From contig NZ_QJTI01000017.1 of the NCBI RefSeq assembly GCF_003217325.1, positions 24,332-88,331 on the forward strand: a stretch of 64,000 bases of DNA, read 5' to 3'. The stretch is from Rhodopseudomonas faecalis (lineage in GTDB: Bacteria; Pseudomonadota; Alphaproteobacteria; Rhizobiales; Xanthobacteraceae). Below the pieces are notes generated by a model, which searched no databases, was not told the origin of the DNA, and saw only the letters and a list, made by a program, of their open reading frames with translations. Both the position numbers and the translations under genes were made by a program. Below, piece after piece: positions 45,025-56,103 of the stretch (within the stretch, counting starts at the first letter, position 1; the number at the start of each line of letters is the position of its first letter).

Positions 45025-46395
45025 TTAACCGACGCCGAGCGCCTTGAGTTTCCGGTGCAGCGCCGAGCGTTCCATGCCGACGAATTCGGCGGTGCGCGAA
45101 ATATTGCCGGAGAACCGGCTGATCTGCGCGATCAGATAGTCGCGCTCGAACACTTCGCGCGCTTCGCGCAGCGGCAGGCCCATAATGTGCTCGCCATTGT
45201 TGCCACTCGGCATGGTCGGCACCATCGAGCCGACGTCTTGCGGCAGCATGTCGGCGGTGATCACCACTTCCGGACCACCACCGGCGAGAATCATCACGCG
45301 CTCGACGTTGTTGCGCAGCTGCCGGACATTGCCCGGCCAGACATGCGATTGCAGCACCGCCATCGCGTCCTGGCCGATCTGCCGCTTCGGCAGGCCAGTG
45401 GCCAGCGAAATCTGATCCATGAAGTACTCGATCAAATCGGGAATGTCCTCGCGACGCTCCGACAATGGCGGCACGCGGACCGGAACCACCGACAAGCGAT
45501 GATAGAGGTCTTCGCGGAACCGGCCGGCGGCAATCTCCTCTTCGAGATTGCGCGCGGTCGAGGAAATGATGCGGACGTCGACATTGACCTTGGTGGTGCC
45601 GCCGACGCGCTGAAAAGTCTGATCGACCAGCACCCGCAAAATCTTGTTCTGGGTTTCGCGCGGCAGATCGGCGACCTCGTCGATGAACAGCGTGCCGCCA
45701 TGGGCATCTTCGAGCGCGCCACTCTTGCGCGGCTGATCGCCGTCGCCATTCTCCATGCCGAACAGTTCGACTTCCATGCGCTCAGGCGTGATCGCCGCGG
45801 CGTTGATCACCACGAACGGACCTTCGGCGCGCGATGACGAAGCGTGCAGCGTGCGCGCGACCAGTTCCTTGCCCGATCCGGACGGGCCGACGATCAGAAT
45901 CCGGCTATTGGCCTTGGCGGCGCGCTCGATGGTCTGGCGCAGCTGATTCATGCACGGCGATTTACCGGTCAGCGTGCTCGCGGTCGGCGCGAGCTGCTTC
46001 AGCTCTTTCACTTCGCGCTTTAAGCGCGAGGTTTCCAGCGCGCGGGTCGCGACCAAGATCAGGCGGTCGGACTTGAACGGCTTTTCGATGAAATCATAGG
46101 CGCCGCGTTTGATCGCAGCGACGGCCGTTTCGATGTTGCCATGACCGGAAATCATCACCACCGGCAGATCGGCGTGATCCTTCTTGATCTGTTCGAGCAG
46201 TTGCAAGCCATCGAGCTTGCTGCCCTGCAGCCAGATATCAAGAAACACCAGATGCGGCCGGCGCGAGGATATTTCCGCCAGCGCAGAGTCGCTATCACGC
46301 GCGGTGCGGGTCGCAAATCCCTCGTCCTCGAGGATGCCCGCCACCAGATCGCGGATGTCTGCTTCGTCATCGACAATCAGAATATCATTAGCCAT
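45025..46395 (-). CDS. ntrX: Response regulator NtrX
   Basis: The 456-residue partner of NtrY has a receiver domain (phospho-Asp in 'LVFLDIWLQG'), an AAA+ domain with 'GPSGSGKELVARTLH' and 'LFIDEVADLP', and a C-terminal Fis-type helix-turn-helix ('NISRTAEFVGMERSALHRKL'). The GAFTGA loop that contacts sigma-54 is missing: the region reads 'FGMENGDGDQPRKSGALEDA', as is usual for NtrX in alphaproteobacteria. It controls nitrogen, nitrate and redox responses. It starts 3 bases after ntrY. Confidence 0.96.
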   Translation of the reverse strand: MANDILIVDDEADIRDLVAGILEDEGFATRTARDSDSALAEISSRRPHLVFLDIWLQGSKLDGLQLLEQIKKDHADLPVVMISGHGNIETAVAAIKRGAYDFIEKPFKSDRLILVATRALETSRLKREVKELKQLAPTASTLTGKSPCMNQLRQTIERAAKANSRILIVGPSGSGKELVARTLHASSSRAEGPFVVINAAAITPERMEVELFGMENGDGDQPRKSGALEDAHGGTLFIDEVADLPRETQNKILRVLVDQTFQRVGGTTKVNVDVRIISSTARNLEEEIAAGRFREDLYHRLSVVPVRVPPLSERREDIPDLIEYFMDQISLATGLPKRQIGQDAMAVLQSHVWPGNVRQLRNNVERVMILAGGGPEVVITADMLPQDVGSMVPTMPSGNNGEHIMGLPLREAREVFERDYLIAQISRFSGNISRTAEFVGMERSALHRKLKALGVG

Positions 46396-46398
46396 CGA

Positions 46399-48699
46399 TC
46401 ACGCCTGTCGCTCGTTGCCGCCAGCTACGTCCATTTTCGGTGCCACTTGCAGCGGCGTGCCCTCCGACGGTGGCTCCGCCGGTTGACCCGAAATCGCAAA
46501 TCGCAGCCGCATCCAGGCGCCGCGAGCTCCGGGCCGAATGTTGGATGCGTCGTTGAGTTCAATACCGCCGCCATGATCGACCAGCACGCGGCCGACAATA
46601 GCGAGGCCAAGTCCGGTGCCCTTCTCGCGCGTGGTGACATAGGGCTCGAGCAGCCGCGAACGGCTGGTCTTCGGCAGCCCGATGCCGTTATCGATCACGT
46701 CGATGATGATGTCGTCATGGTCACGCGCGGCGATCACATCGATCCGTCCCTTATCCAGCTCCTCCGGCGGCACGGCCTCGATCGCTTCGGTCGCGTTTTT
46801 GATGATGTTGGTCAGTGCCTGCGAGATCAGACGCCGGTCAAACCGGGCGCGCAACGGTTCATCCTTGATCTCGGCGTTGATTTCAACATCCGGATGGCCG
46901 ACGCGCATCAGAAACACCGCTTGGCGCACAGTATCGGCGACGTCTTCACCTTCGATCACGGGCTTGGGCATGCGCGCAAAACGCGAGAATTCGTCCACCA
47001 TGCGGCGGATATCGTCCACCTGGCGAATGATAGTATCGGTGCATTGCTCGAACACCGCCTTGTCCTCAACAATCAGCTTGCCGAATTTGCGCCTGATGCG
47101 CTCGGCGGAAAGTTGGATCGGCGTCAGCGGGTTCTTTATCTCGTGCGCGATCCGGCGCGCGACGTCACCCCAGGCCGAGGTGCGCTGCGCGGCGACCAGC
47201 TCAGTAATATCATCAAGAGTGATGATGTAGCTGTCACGCGCACTACGCGCCGGGCTTGAATTGTCGGCCGTCACCCGGACCGACAGATTGCGCTCGCGGC
47301 CGTCGCGGCTGATGGTGACCTGGCCCTGCACCAGGCGCTGGCTGCCTTCGCGAGCCGCGGCCATCATCTCATCGAGTTCGGGCAGCACTTCCGACAAGGG
47401 ATGGCCAAGCGTTTCGGACTCCGAATGGCCGATCAGCTTCTCGGCGGAGCGGTTCAGAATGCCGATGCTGCCGGTGGCATCGACGCCGATGATGCCGGCG
47501 CTCGCCGATGACAGCACCGCCTCAATGAAGCGGCGGCGGCCGTCGATCACTTCGCTGGCTTGCACCAGTTCGTCGCGCTGGGTGCGCAGCTCCTGGGTCA
47601 TCTTGTTAAAAGTCTCGCCAAGCCGGGCGAGATCGCCCTCGGACTTGATCACCGGCACCTGCACAGCGAGGTCGCCGGTCGAGACCAGATTGGCGGCGCT
47701 CATCAGGCGCCGGATCGGTGCCACCAGCCAGTTCGAGAAGTTGAGGCCGATCAGCACCGACGACATCAGCACGGTGAGCGCGATCACGGTGAACATCAGC
47801 GCGAACGCCACCTGAATGCCGAGCCGCCGCGCTTCCAGTTCGGCATATTCCGCGACGCTGGCCTGGGTCTGGCGCAGCTGCGCCACCACACGCGGGTCGA
47901 GCAGCCGGGCGACATAGAGGAAGGTGTCGTCGAACGAGCGCAACCGGATCACCGCCGCGACGTAATTGGCTTCGATGAACACCGCGATCTGCGGCTCGGT
48001 CTCGTTGACGTTGCTCAGAAACTCGGGCGCCGGCGTGTCGAATTGCAGACGGATGCCGGTCTGCGCGGTTTCCAGGATGTTGCGATCCTTATCGATCAGC
48101 ATGGTGCCCGGCAGATTGCGCGAGGCAGCGCTGGCGGTCAGGAATTCACGAAACGATTTGCGATCCTGATCGAACAACGGCCGGACATTGGCGACGTCAT
48201 TGGCCATGCCGATAATGTCGCCGCGAATGAGCTGGGCGTGTTCGTGCAAATAAGCATTGGCGACGATCAGCGAGTTTTGGATCACCTCGCGGGTCGGCCC
48301 CTGAAACAGCCGGTCGAGGCCGCGGTCGAGCGTGACATTGGCGACGATCGAGACCAGCACCGCGGGCAGCACCGCGATCACCGAAAACAGGCTGACGATC
48401 TGCACATGCAGCCGGGCGGCGGCGCGGCCGCGGCGCCTAGCCTGCACCACCTGCCACAGCTCGCGCAAAATGATCAGCACCAGCAGCAGCACGGTGGCGG
48501 CGTTGATCATCAGGAAGGTGACCACCACCTGCCGGGTCGGCGCGATCGGGGTCAGCCCGGTCAAGACCACGAAGGTCAGGAACGCCGACAGCAGCGCGAG
48601 GCCGACCGCCAAGGGAGCGATCCACTTGCGGAGCGGTGCCTTCCGCGACTCGGTGTGCGGCGGATCGATCGATGGAGCCGACTGTTCTGCGCTGGTCAT
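46399..48699 (-). CDS. ntrY: Sensor histidine kinase NtrY
   Basis: The 766-residue membrane kinase has several N-terminal membrane segments (about 28-120 and 285-310) around a periplasmic sensor region, a HAMP linker, a PAS domain ('VLSSASAGIIGVDATGSIGI'), a HisKA box '[18 protein letters not shown]' and an ATPase domain ('DNGIGLPK', 'EKGTGLGLAIV'). It phosphorylates NtrX. It is separated from ntrC by 168 bases, so it may have its own promoter. Confidence 0.96.
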   Translation of the reverse strand: MTSAEQSAPSIDPPHTESRKAPLRKWIAPLAVGLALLSAFLTFVVLTGLTPIAPTRQVVVTFLMINAATVLLLVLIILRELWQVVQARRRGRAAARLHVQIVSLFSVIAVLPAVLVSIVANVTLDRGLDRLFQGPTREVIQNSLIVANAYLHEHAQLIRGDIIGMANDVANVRPLFDQDRKSFREFLTASAASRNLPGTMLIDKDRNILETAQTGIRLQFDTPAPEFLSNVNETEPQIAVFIEANYVAAVIRLRSFDDTFLYVARLLDPRVVAQLRQTQASVAEYAELEARRLGIQVAFALMFTVIALTVLMSSVLIGLNFSNWLVAPIRRLMSAANLVSTGDLAVQVPVIKSEGDLARLGETFNKMTQELRTQRDELVQASEVIDGRRRFIEAVLSSASAGIIGVDATGSIGILNRSAEKLIGHSESETLGHPLSEVLPELDEMMAAAREGSQRLVQGQVTISRDGRERNLSVRVTADNSSPARSARDSYIITLDDITELVAAQRTSAWGDVARRIAHEIKNPLTPIQLSAERIRRKFGKLIVEDKAVFEQCTDTIIRQVDDIRRMVDEFSRFARMPKPVIEGEDVADTVRQAVFLMRVGHPDVEINAEIKDEPLRARFDRRLISQALTNIIKNATEAIEAVPPEELDKGRIDVIAARDHDDIIIDVIDNGIGLPKTSRSRLLEPYVTTREKGTGLGLAIVGRVLVDHGGGIELNDASNIRPGARGAWMRLRFAISGQPAEPPSEGTPLQVAPKMDVAGGNERQA

Positions 48700-48867
48700 G
48701 CCGGAATGGGGTCAGTTGCGAAATGCTATCGGCTGCCACGAGGGCAGCCGAACTGATGCATTCCTACAACATTGTTGCCCGATTGCGACAATTCCTTGGC
48801 GTGCAACCAGCCTGGAGAAGCTCTAACCGGACTTCCCCCCGGATTTCGTGCGAAACGCCGGCGTCCG

Positions 48868-50307
48868 TCAGCCCCCGGACCGGTAGACCTGGATGTCGAG
48901 GTCCCGGATTTTCTTGCGCAAGGTGTTGCGATTGAGGCCAAGCAGGTCGGCGGCGCGAATCTGGTTGCCGCGGGTCGCCGCCAAGGCTGCGGTCAGCAGC
49001 GGCACTTCGATTTCGCGCAGGATGCGGTGATAGAGGCCCGGCGGCGGCATGCCGTTCGGGAAGCCGGCGAAATGCGTCGAAAGGTAATTTTCCACCGCCC
49101 CACCAAGATTGTCGATGTTGGAGCTGATGTTGCCCGGTGAAATCACCGCCGGCGGCGCCAGCTCGCAATCGATCACCGGGGCGGTGATCACCTCCTGCGG
49201 ATAGAGCGCCGCCAGCCGCCGTGCCAGATTTTCCAACTCACGGACATTGCCGGGCCAGCGGTGCTGCTTGAGCCGCTCCAAGGCCTGGGAATCGAGCTTC
49301 TTGGCCGGTAGCCCGTCCTTTTCGGCCAGCGCGAAGAAGTGGCGCACCAGGTCCGGCAAATCCTCGATGTGCTCGCGCAGCGGCGGCAACCGCAGCGGCA
49401 CCACATTGAGGCGGAAGAACAGGTCCTCGCGGAACAGGCCCTGCTGGATCAGAATGCGCAGGTCCTTGTTGGAGGCGGCCACGATCCGGACGTCGGTCTT
49501 GATCGGAGTGCGGCCGCCGACCGTGGTGTATTCGCCCTGCTGCAGCACGCGCAGCAGCCGGGTCTGCGCCTCCATCGGCATGTCGCCGATTTCGTCCAAA
49601 AACAGCGTGCCGCCCTCGGCCTGCTCGAACCGGCCCGAGGCGCGGGTGTTGGCGCCGGTGAAGGCGCCGCGCTCATGGCCGAACAATTCCGATTCGATCA
49701 GGTCGCGCGGGATCGCCGCCATATTGACCGCCACGAACGGGCCGTTGCGGCGCTTGCCATAGTCATGCAGCGCGCGCGCCACCAATTCTTTGCCGGTGCC
49801 GGATTCGCCGGAAATCATCACGGTGAGATCGGTCTGCATCAACCGCGCGAGCACGCGGTAGATTTCCTGCATCGCTGGCGAGCGACCGACCAGCGGAATG
49901 GAATCGAACTCGCCCTCCTCCGGCTCCAGCGCGCGGTCTTTTGGCTCGGCCAGCGCCCGGCCGACGATGCCGATCAGTTCTTTGAGGTCGAAGGGTTTGG
50001 GCAGGTACTCATAAGCGCCTTTCTCGGAGGCGCGGATCGCGGTCATGAAGGTGTTTTGCGCACTCATCACGATCACCGGCAGATTGGGCCGGATCTTTTT
50101 GATCCGCGGCAAGAGGTCGAAGGCATTTTCGTCGGGCATCACCACATCGGTGATCACCAGATCGCCCTCGCCTTGGCTGACCCAACGCCATAGCGTTGCC
50201 GCGTTGCCCGTCAATCGCACCTCATAGCCGGCGCGCGATAGCGCCTGATTGAGCACTGTGCGAATGGCTGTGTCGTCATCGGCAACCAGGATGCTACCTG
50301 ATGGCAT
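48868..50307 (-). CDS. ntrC: Nitrogen regulator NtrC
   Basis: The 479-residue sigma-54 activator has a receiver domain (phospho-Asp in '[11 protein letters not shown]'), an AAA+ domain with '[15 protein letters not shown]', an intact 'GAFTGA' and '[10 protein letters not shown]', and a Fis-type helix-turn-helix ('[19 protein letters not shown]'). It turns on nitrogen-assimilation genes when phosphorylated by NtrB. It starts 9 bases after ntrB. Confidence 0.98.
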   Translation of the reverse strand: MPSGSILVADDDTAIRTVLNQALSRAGYEVRLTGNAATLWRWVSQGEGDLVITDVVMPDENAFDLLPRIKKIRPNLPVIVMSAQNTFMTAIRASEKGAYEYLPKPFDLKELIGIVGRALAEPKDRALEPEEGEFDSIPLVGRSPAMQEIYRVLARLMQTDLTVMISGESGTGKELVARALHDYGKRRNGPFVAVNMAAIPRDLIESELFGHERGAFTGANTRASGRFEQAEGGTLFLDEIGDMPMEAQTRLLRVLQQGEYTTVGGRTPIKTDVRIVAASNKDLRILIQQGLFREDLFFRLNVVPLRLPPLREHIEDLPDLVRHFFALAEKDGLPAKKLDSQALERLKQHRWPGNVRELENLARRLAALYPQEVITAPVIDCELAPPAVISPGNISSNIDNLGGAVENYLSTHFAGFPNGMPPPGLYHRILREIEVPLLTAALAATRGNQIRAADLLGLNRNTLRKKIRDLDIQVYRSGG

Positions 50308-50316
50308 CGGAGTTCC

Positions 50317-51486
50317 TCATTTTTGAGTCTGAGCAGCGTGGGAGGACGTCCCGTAAAAATCCTCGTCGCCGCTTGCTGTGTTGTTAGTTGCTGCGTTGTA
50401 CATCGGCATGAGTACACGGAAGGTCGTCTTGCGCGGTTGTGACTCGCACTCGACGATGCCGCCGTGGTCCCCGACGATTTTGGCTACCAGCGCCAACCCC
50501 AACCCGCTCCCCGACTGTTTCGTGGTGATGAACGGATCGAACAGGTTGGGCATCAGGTCGTCGGGTACACCGGGGCCGTTGTCTCTGACGCAAAACTCCA
50601 GCGGCAACGACACCCGTGATTTCTGGCCCGGCACCGACAGCCGGATGCCAGGGCGGAATGCGGTGGTGAGCTGAATCTCACCATCCGTCCCCATTTCATT
50701 GACTGCTTCGGCGGCGTTCTTGACCAGATTCAGGAACACCTGGATCAGCTGATCCTGATTGGCGAGCACCGGCGGCAGCGATGGATCATATTCTTCGATG
50801 AACTTGACGTTGCGCGCGAAGCCGGACTGCGCCAGCCGCTTCACATGATCGAACACGGTATGGATGTTGACCGGACCGCGCGGCACCGGGCGCTCGTCGC
50901 CAAACACTTCCATGCGATCGACCAGCGTCACGATGCGATCGGCCTCGTCGCAGATCAGCCGGGTCAGCATCCGGTCCTCGGGCGAGGCCTGCTGTTCGAG
51001 CAGTTGCGCCGCGCCGCGAATGCCGGACAGCGGATTCTTGATCTCATGCGCCAGCATCGCGGCCAGCGCCGTCACCGAGCGCGCCGCGCTGCGATGGGTC
51101 AGTTGCCGATCCATCTTGTCGGCAATGGTGCGCTCCTGCAGCACGATGATGATGTCGCCGGGCCGCTCGGCCAGCGGCGCCACGTGCAGATCGACCAGCC
51201 GATCGGTGCCGATCCGCGGCGTGCCGAGATCGACCTTGTATTCGTTGACCGGGGATCCGGCGGCGCGCACCTGCTCGATCAAAGCCAAGATCGGGCTGCC
51301 GAACGGCACGAGTTCGGTGAGCGACAGCCGGCGCAATAGCTGGCTGGAAATTTCGAAGAAGAACTCCGCGGCCATATTGGCTTCGATGATCTTGCCGTCC
51401 GAGGCCACCACGATCACCGGATTAGGCAATGCGTTGAGGATGGCATCGGCGTCAGGAGAGCGGCCTCGGCGCGGATCGGCAGTCAT
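50317..51486 (-). CDS. ntrB: Nitrogen sensor kinase NtrB
   Basis: The 389-residue soluble kinase begins [20 protein letters not shown]. It has a PAS domain ('[16 protein letters not shown]'), a HisKA box '[18 protein letters not shown]' and an ATPase domain ('[10 protein letters not shown]', '[10 protein letters not shown]'). It is controlled by PII protein and phosphorylates NtrC. Its ATG overlaps the dusB stop (ATGA, 51483-51486), which fixes the start. Confidence 0.97.
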   Translation of the reverse strand: MTADPRRGRSPDADAILNALPNPVIVVASDGKIIEANMAAEFFFEISSQLLRRLSLTELVPFGSPILALIEQVRAAGSPVNEYKVDLGTPRIGTDRLVDLHVAPLAERPGDIIIVLQERTIADKMDRQLTHRSAARSVTALAAMLAHEIKNPLSGIRGAAQLLEQQASPEDRMLTRLICDEADRIVTLVDRMEVFGDERPVPRGPVNIHTVFDHVKRLAQSGFARNVKFIEEYDPSLPPVLANQDQLIQVFLNLVKNAAEAVNEMGTDGEIQLTTAFRPGIRLSVPGQKSRVSLPLEFCVRDNGPGVPDDLMPNLFDPFITTKQSGSGLGLALVAKIVGDHGGIVECESQPRKTTFRVLMPMYNAATNNTASGDEDFYGTSSHAAQTQK

Positions 51487-52517
51487 GCGGCGGCACTCCA
51501 GGCGAAATCTGCAAAAGCGTCGCACAATTGGCGGCGCACCTCATCGGGCTGTTCCAGAATCAAGATTCGTGCCCGCCAGCGCTTCAGCACATTGTCGGGC
51601 GCGCCGACCGTGCAGGCCGCCGCATCCAGCCCCCAGCCGAGATGCTTGCGGGCATGGCGCAATCCGACGCGCACGCCATAGAGCGTCAGCGTGTCCTCAT
51701 AGAGCGTCTGCAAATAGTGCAGCTGCTTGCTCAGCTCGGGTGCCGGCTCGGCTTTGCCGGTGGCGAGCTGGCGGCCGATCTGCCCGGGCAGCCAGGGCCG
51801 GCCCTGCGCGCCGCGGCCGATCATCACCGCATCAGCGCCTGATTGATCAAGCGCCTCAGCGGCGGTTTCGAACGACACGATGTCGCCATTGACCACGGTC
51901 GGAATATCGACCGCGTCTTTGACCTCGCGCACCGCGCGCCAATTGGCCTGGCCTTTGTAGAACTGATTGCGGGTGCGGCCATGCACGGTGATCAGCTTCA
52001 CGCCGGCATCTTGCGCGCGGCGCGCCAATTCTGGCGCATTGCGCGATTGCTCGTCCCAGCCGAGCCGCATTTTCAAGGTGACCGGCACCGACACCGCGGC
52101 GACGGTGGCGTCGATCAGCTTCACGGCATGATCGAGGTCGCGCATCAAGGCCGAACCGGATTGACCGCCGGTGACGTGGCGGGCCGGACAGCCCATATTG
52201 ATATCGATGATATCAGCGCCATTCGCCTCCGCGATCCGCGCGCCTTCCGCCATCCAATAGGTTTCGCAGCCCGCAAGCTGAACGATGTGCGGACCGATGC
52301 CAACGGCGTCGCAGCGTCGCACCGACAGCGGCCGGCCGCGCACCAGATCATCACTCGCGGTCATTTCGGACACCACCGCACCGGCGCCCAGCGCCGCCAC
52401 CTGGCGACGGAACGGCGCATCGGTAATGCCCGACATCGGCGCCAGGAACACGCGGTTGGCGAGTTCGAAGCGGCCGCATTTCAACGGCTCACGGCCAGTT
52501 AGCTTGGCGCCGGGCAC
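51483..52517 (-). CDS. dusB: tRNA-dihydrouridine synthase (NifR3/DusB)
   Basis: The 344-residue FMN enzyme reduces uridines in the tRNA D-loop. Motifs: '[13 protein letters not shown]', '[20 protein letters not shown]' with the catalytic Cys, and '[12 protein letters not shown]' and '[10 protein letters not shown]'. Known in this group as nifR3, it is the first gene of the nifR3-ntrB-ntrC operon. No NtrC box was found in the upstream spacer. Confidence 0.96.
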   Translation of the reverse strand: MPGAKLTGREPLKCGRFELANRVFLAPMSGITDAPFRRQVAALGAGAVVSEMTASDDLVRGRPLSVRRCDAVGIGPHIVQLAGCETYWMAEGARIAEANGADIIDINMGCPARHVTGGQSGSALMRDLDHAVKLIDATVAAVSVPVTLKMRLGWDEQSRNAPELARRAQDAGVKLITVHGRTRNQFYKGQANWRAVREVKDAVDIPTVVNGDIVSFETAAEALDQSGADAVMIGRGAQGRPWLPGQIGRQLATGKAEPAPELSKQLHYLQTLYEDTLTLYGVRVGLRHARKHLGWGLDAAACTVGAPDNVLKRWRARILILEQPDEVRRQLCDAFADFAWSAAA

Positions 52518-52726
52518 AGGTCCACTCGTCGAGTAATGAACAAAACTTAGGCACGAAAGCCTAGATTATAAGCAAAAACAGTGCATGCCTATAGTTTAGC
52601 CAAAACTTCGCGCAACGCAAGTGCATTGCAGCAAATATCAACACGCAGCCGCCGTCCGGCATGTGCTTTCCGCGCCATCGTGATAAGTGCAAGTTCGCTT
52701 CTTCATTCACTGCTTCAAGCGAGACA

Positions 52727-53923
52727 ATGGCCAACTCACGACGAACTGCCGCAATCATTGTCGCCGGCGGCCGCGGGCTGCGCGCCGGCGCGGGCGGCCC
52801 CAAGCAATACCGCACACTCGCCGGCCAGCCGGTGATTTTCCGTGCCATGCAGCCGTTCTGCACCCATCCGGAGATCGCGGCGGTGCAGCCGGTGACCAGC
52901 CCCGATGACCGCGCAATGTTTGAGCAGGCGGTTGCCGGCTTGACCTACCGCGCGCCCGCCCCTGGCGGCGCCACCCGGCAGCAATCGGTGCGCTCGGGCC
53001 TGGAAGCGCTCGCTGCGGACGCGCCCGACATCGTGCTGATTCACGATGCCGCCCGGCCGTTTGTCGATGCCGCGCTGATCTCGCGCGCCATCGTCGCCGC
53101 GGAGCGCACCGGCGCCGCGGTGCCGACCATTCCGGTGACCGACACCATCAAGCAGGTCAATGGCACTGGCGATGTGATCGGCACGCCGGACCGTGCTCAG
53201 CTGCGCATCGCGCAGACCCCGCAGGCATTTCGCTTTGATACCATCCTGGAAGCGCATCGCCGCGCGGCGCGCGATGGCCGCGATGACTTCACCGACGATG
53301 CGGCGATCGCGGAATGGGCGGGATTGACGGTTGCGACTTTTGAAGGCGATGCTGCGAATATGAAACTCACCACATCGGAAGACTTTGTCCGCGAGGAATT
53401 GCGGCTGGCGGCGCTGCTCGGCGATATCCGCACCGGCACCGGCTATGACGTGCACGCATTCGGCGATGGCGACCACGTCTGGCTGTGCGGCCTCAAGGTG
53501 CCGCATAATCGCGGCTTCCTGGCGCATTCCGATGGCGATGTCGGTCTGCACGCGCTGGTCGATGCCATTTTGGGCGCGCTGGCCGATGGCGATATCGGCT
53601 CGCACTTCCCACCCACTGATCCGCAGTGGAAGGGCGCGGCCTCCGACAAATTCTTGAAGTACGCGGTTGAGCGGGTGGCCGCGCGCGGCGGCCGGATTGC
53701 CAATCTCGAAGTCACCATGATCTGCGAGCGCCCGAAAATCGGCCCGCTGCGCGAAGCGATGCGCGCGCGCATTGCTGAGATCACCGGCCTGCCGATCGAG
53801 CGGATCGCGGTCAAGGCCACCACCAGCGAGCAGCTCGGCTTCACCGGCCGCCAGGAAGGCATCGCGGCGACCGCCAGCGCCACGGTGCGGCTGCCCTGGG
53901 GTCCGAACGGATTGAGCGGCTAA
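52727..53923 (+). CDS. ispDF: Bifunctional IspD/IspF (isoprenoid MEP pathway)
   Basis: The 398-residue fusion begins [20 protein letters not shown]. The N-terminal IspD half (about 1-225) has '[18 protein letters not shown]' and 'HDAARPF', transferring CMP to methylerythritol phosphate. The C-terminal IspF half (about 235-398) has '[12 protein letters not shown]' and '[20 protein letters not shown]', the zinc site of the cyclodiphosphate synthase. The fusion is common in alphaproteobacteria. The start is set by the IspD N-terminus. It is divergent from dusB. Confidence 0.97.
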   Translation: MANSRRTAAIIVAGGRGLRAGAGGPKQYRTLAGQPVIFRAMQPFCTHPEIAAVQPVTSPDDRAMFEQAVAGLTYRAPAPGGATRQQSVRSGLEALAADAPDIVLIHDAARPFVDAALISRAIVAAERTGAAVPTIPVTDTIKQVNGTGDVIGTPDRAQLRIAQTPQAFRFDTILEAHRRAARDGRDDFTDDAAIAEWAGLTVATFEGDAANMKLTTSEDFVREELRLAALLGDIRTGTGYDVHAFGDGDHVWLCGLKVPHNRGFLAHSDGDVGLHALVDAILGALADGDIGSHFPPTDPQWKGAASDKFLKYAVERVAARGGRIANLEVTMICERPKIGPLREAMRARIAEITGLPIERIAVKATTSEQLGFTGRQEGIAATASATVRLPWGPNGLSG

Positions 53924-54540
53924 TGAGCGGTGACCCGCGCGCCCTAACCCGCGTGCTGCTGGATCTGTGCCGTTCGCGCAAGCTGACGATCGCGACGGCG
54001 GAATCCTGCACCGGCGGACTGGTCGCGGGGGCACTGACCGAAATACCCGGCTCCTCCGAGGTGCTGGACCGCGGCTTCGTGACCTATTCCAACGAAGCCA
54101 AGCAATCGATGTTGGGCGTGCCGCAAACCACGCTCACCACCTTTGGCGCGGTCAGCAAAGAAACCGCGATCGCGATGGCGATCGGCGCGCTGGAAGCGAC
54201 CGAGGTCGATGTTGCGGTGGCGATCACCGGCATCGCCGGCCCCGGCGGTGCCACCCCGGGCAAGCCGGTCGGACTGGTGCATTTTGCGGCAGCATCGCGC
54301 GATGGCCGCATCATGCATCGCGAGCAGCGTTTTGGCGCGATCGGCCGCAACACCGTGCGGCAGCGTTCGGTGGTCGAAGCTTTGCGGATGCTGCTGGAAT
54401 TGGTGCGCGGCCCCAAGCCTGCCGCCAAGCTGCGCCCGGCGGAAAGCGCATCACGACTGCGCGCCGCCCGCACCGCGCGCCGCACCGCGGTCAAGCGGCC
54501 GGTGTCGTCGCGGTCCAAGCCCAAGCCGCGCAAGAGCTAA
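53923..54540 (+). CDS. CinA C-terminal family (NMN amidohydrolase)
   Basis: The 205-residue protein matches the CinA C-terminal/PncC family, which deamidates nicotinamide mononucleotide: 'TIATAESCTGGLVAGALTEI', 'FVTYSNEAKQSMLGV' and 'AITGIAGPGGATPGKPVGLV'. The last ~45 residues are a Lys/Arg-rich tail not needed for the fold. The ATG overlaps the ispDF stop (TAATG), so the two are coupled. Confidence 0.92.
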   Translation: MSGDPRALTRVLLDLCRSRKLTIATAESCTGGLVAGALTEIPGSSEVLDRGFVTYSNEAKQSMLGVPQTTLTTFGAVSKETAIAMAIGALEATEVDVAVAITGIAGPGGATPGKPVGLVHFAAASRDGRIMHREQRFGAIGRNTVRQRSVVEALRMLLELVRGPKPAAKLRPAESASRLRAARTARRTAVKRPVSSRSKPKPRKS

Positions 54541-54698
54541 GGATCAAGAAGCCGGGCGACACCCTCGCCCAAGCAGACCACACCCCGCATCGCTCGGACA
54601 TCACTCCAACATTAGAACCGATAACACCGACCCGCTAGTGGCCATTAGCCTATTCGATTTCAGTGAAACCCGAATCAATCCAGGGTTGCGTAACCATA

Positions 54699-55796
54699 TT
54701 AATTCAACCTCGCCCCTCGCTTCGTCAGCGCGTCGATTAAACGACCATTTGGCCAGTTGAACTCCTGCCCATCAATAGCTCTCCTCAAAATAGTCTTTCC
54801 ATTTTGAGCATAATTGATGTCCGCCCCAGCCTCGATCAAATCGTCGAACAACGACTCCCTTTCAATGGTAATCGCAAATCCATCCTTGGATAAACCCATT
54901 CCAAGCCTCGGCCCCCTGTATGGAATAACCAAGCTATGAAACGTACTGGGCGCAACTTTAAAGCCACGCTTAAGCACAAACGTCAACAACTCGGACACTG
55001 ACCTATCACTTCTAATATGCTCGATTAGCATTTCAGCCAGCGTCATAGTCAAACCATTGCGCTGCATTTCTATCCATGGACACTCGGTTCTCGACTTTGC
55101 CATTAACAAATGGTCTCCGATCCTATACTCACTAAGAGACGCATTTGTTACTTCGATATAACTGTCGTAAATTGGAATGTGCTTTGGAATCCCCGGCGTA
55201 TACGGGAAACGCGTATCCGGCGCAATAAGTCCACGTTCTATGGCGATCTTAATCGCCTCCCAATCACCCGTCCTTATGATCAAGTATGGGATGCTATCCC
55301 CCCAGCAGTTTGTTGAGCTTGCGAGGCGCTCAGAGACTTTCGATGCAGCATCTTTAGGCGAACGCCGAACCTTCTGGAGGAGCTTACTAAGTTTGACCGG
55401 ACGCATAGGCCCCAGCAAAACGACCTTCGAAAGCATATCGCTAGCGGCGGTGTACATCTTTGGATTTTTGGTGCGGGCGTCGTACAACGTACCTACGATT
55501 GCCCAAGGCACCTTCGCATCCATTGGAAGGTACTTTGTTACAAAGGCTGCGCCGTCAGGATTTATTAATAGTTCTGGAGAGACCAAACAGTCCTGCATTG
55601 CAGTTGGCAGTATAGACTCAAGTTCAGATCGCCCAAGCACCCCATTGTTAATCATTATCTCAAGTCGGTAAGTATTCATTCCTGAAGTACCACAAAGACT
55701 ATCAGACACCAACTTGACGTTAGCATCACTCGCATGAGCACCGCTGATCACGTAAAATACTAGCGGAATGATTAGCGCAAAACGTTTCACTGACAT
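54699..55796 (-). CDS. Exported ankyrin-like hypothetical protein (orphan, AT-richer)
   Basis: The 365-residue product begins MSVKRFALIIPLVFYVISGA, a signal peptide cleaved near 'AHA-SDA'. The C-terminal part ('LFDDLIEAGADINYAQNGKT ... LIDALTKRGARLN') reads as ankyrin-like repeats; a second such unit may lie at 'AIKIAIERGLIAPDTRF'. Base composition and codon use are visibly AT-richer than the neighbouring core genes, and it separates cinA from the coq10-like gene together with an IS630 remnant, so it was probably acquired. Function unknown. Confidence 0.7.
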   Translation of the reverse strand: MSVKRFALIIPLVFYVISGAHASDANVKLVSDSLCGTSGMNTYRLEIMINNGVLGRSELESILPTAMQDCLVSPELLINPDGAAFVTKYLPMDAKVPWAIVGTLYDARTKNPKMYTAASDMLSKVVLLGPMRPVKLSKLLQKVRRSPKDAASKVSERLASSTNCWGDSIPYLIIRTGDWEAIKIAIERGLIAPDTRFPYTPGIPKHIPIYDSYIEVTNASLSEYRIGDHLLMAKSRTECPWIEMQRNGLTMTLAEMLIEHIRSDRSVSELLTFVLKRGFKVAPSTFHSLVIPYRGPRLGMGLSKDGFAITIERESLFDDLIEAGADINYAQNGKTILRRAIDGQEFNWPNGRLIDALTKRGARLN

Positions 55797-56103
55797 CGCT
55801 GCCCCCAAGCACATTAAGCGCCGGATCATCCAGCGCTTCAGCCAGCAATCAACCTTACATTGACAATGCGCATCGACACAACTCCACAAACGCGTCTAAT
55901 TTCGCGAAATATCGCCCTACAAAACTGCCAATCAACAATAACCGCGAGTACATGTGTTGCGGTAGTATTTGTCTCTCTGGCGACTACGCTAACCAATTCG
56001 CGACGGCTCGTAGAGCGGCACATCGATTGATTTAATCAGGAGGGATTCCGTCGGATTGCGACTTGTTATTCAAGGTACTGGCTGGATCGGAGGCCAGCAT
56101 CGC
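55797..56103. other. Spacer between orphan gene and IS630 remnant
   Basis: 307 bases of AT-richer sequence upstream of the ankyrin-like gene. It probably contains its promoter; no gene seen. Confidence 0.4.

Noticed and set aside
45700..45760. NtrX lacking GAFTGA as a damaged regulator
   Set aside because: The absence of this loop is usual for NtrX in alphaproteobacteria and the protein is otherwise intact, so it is not an anomaly.
52518..52726. NtrC binding sites upstream of dusB-ntrBC
   Set aside because: Looked for paired TGCAC...GTGCA half-sites; only isolated TGCA words occur, which is not enough.
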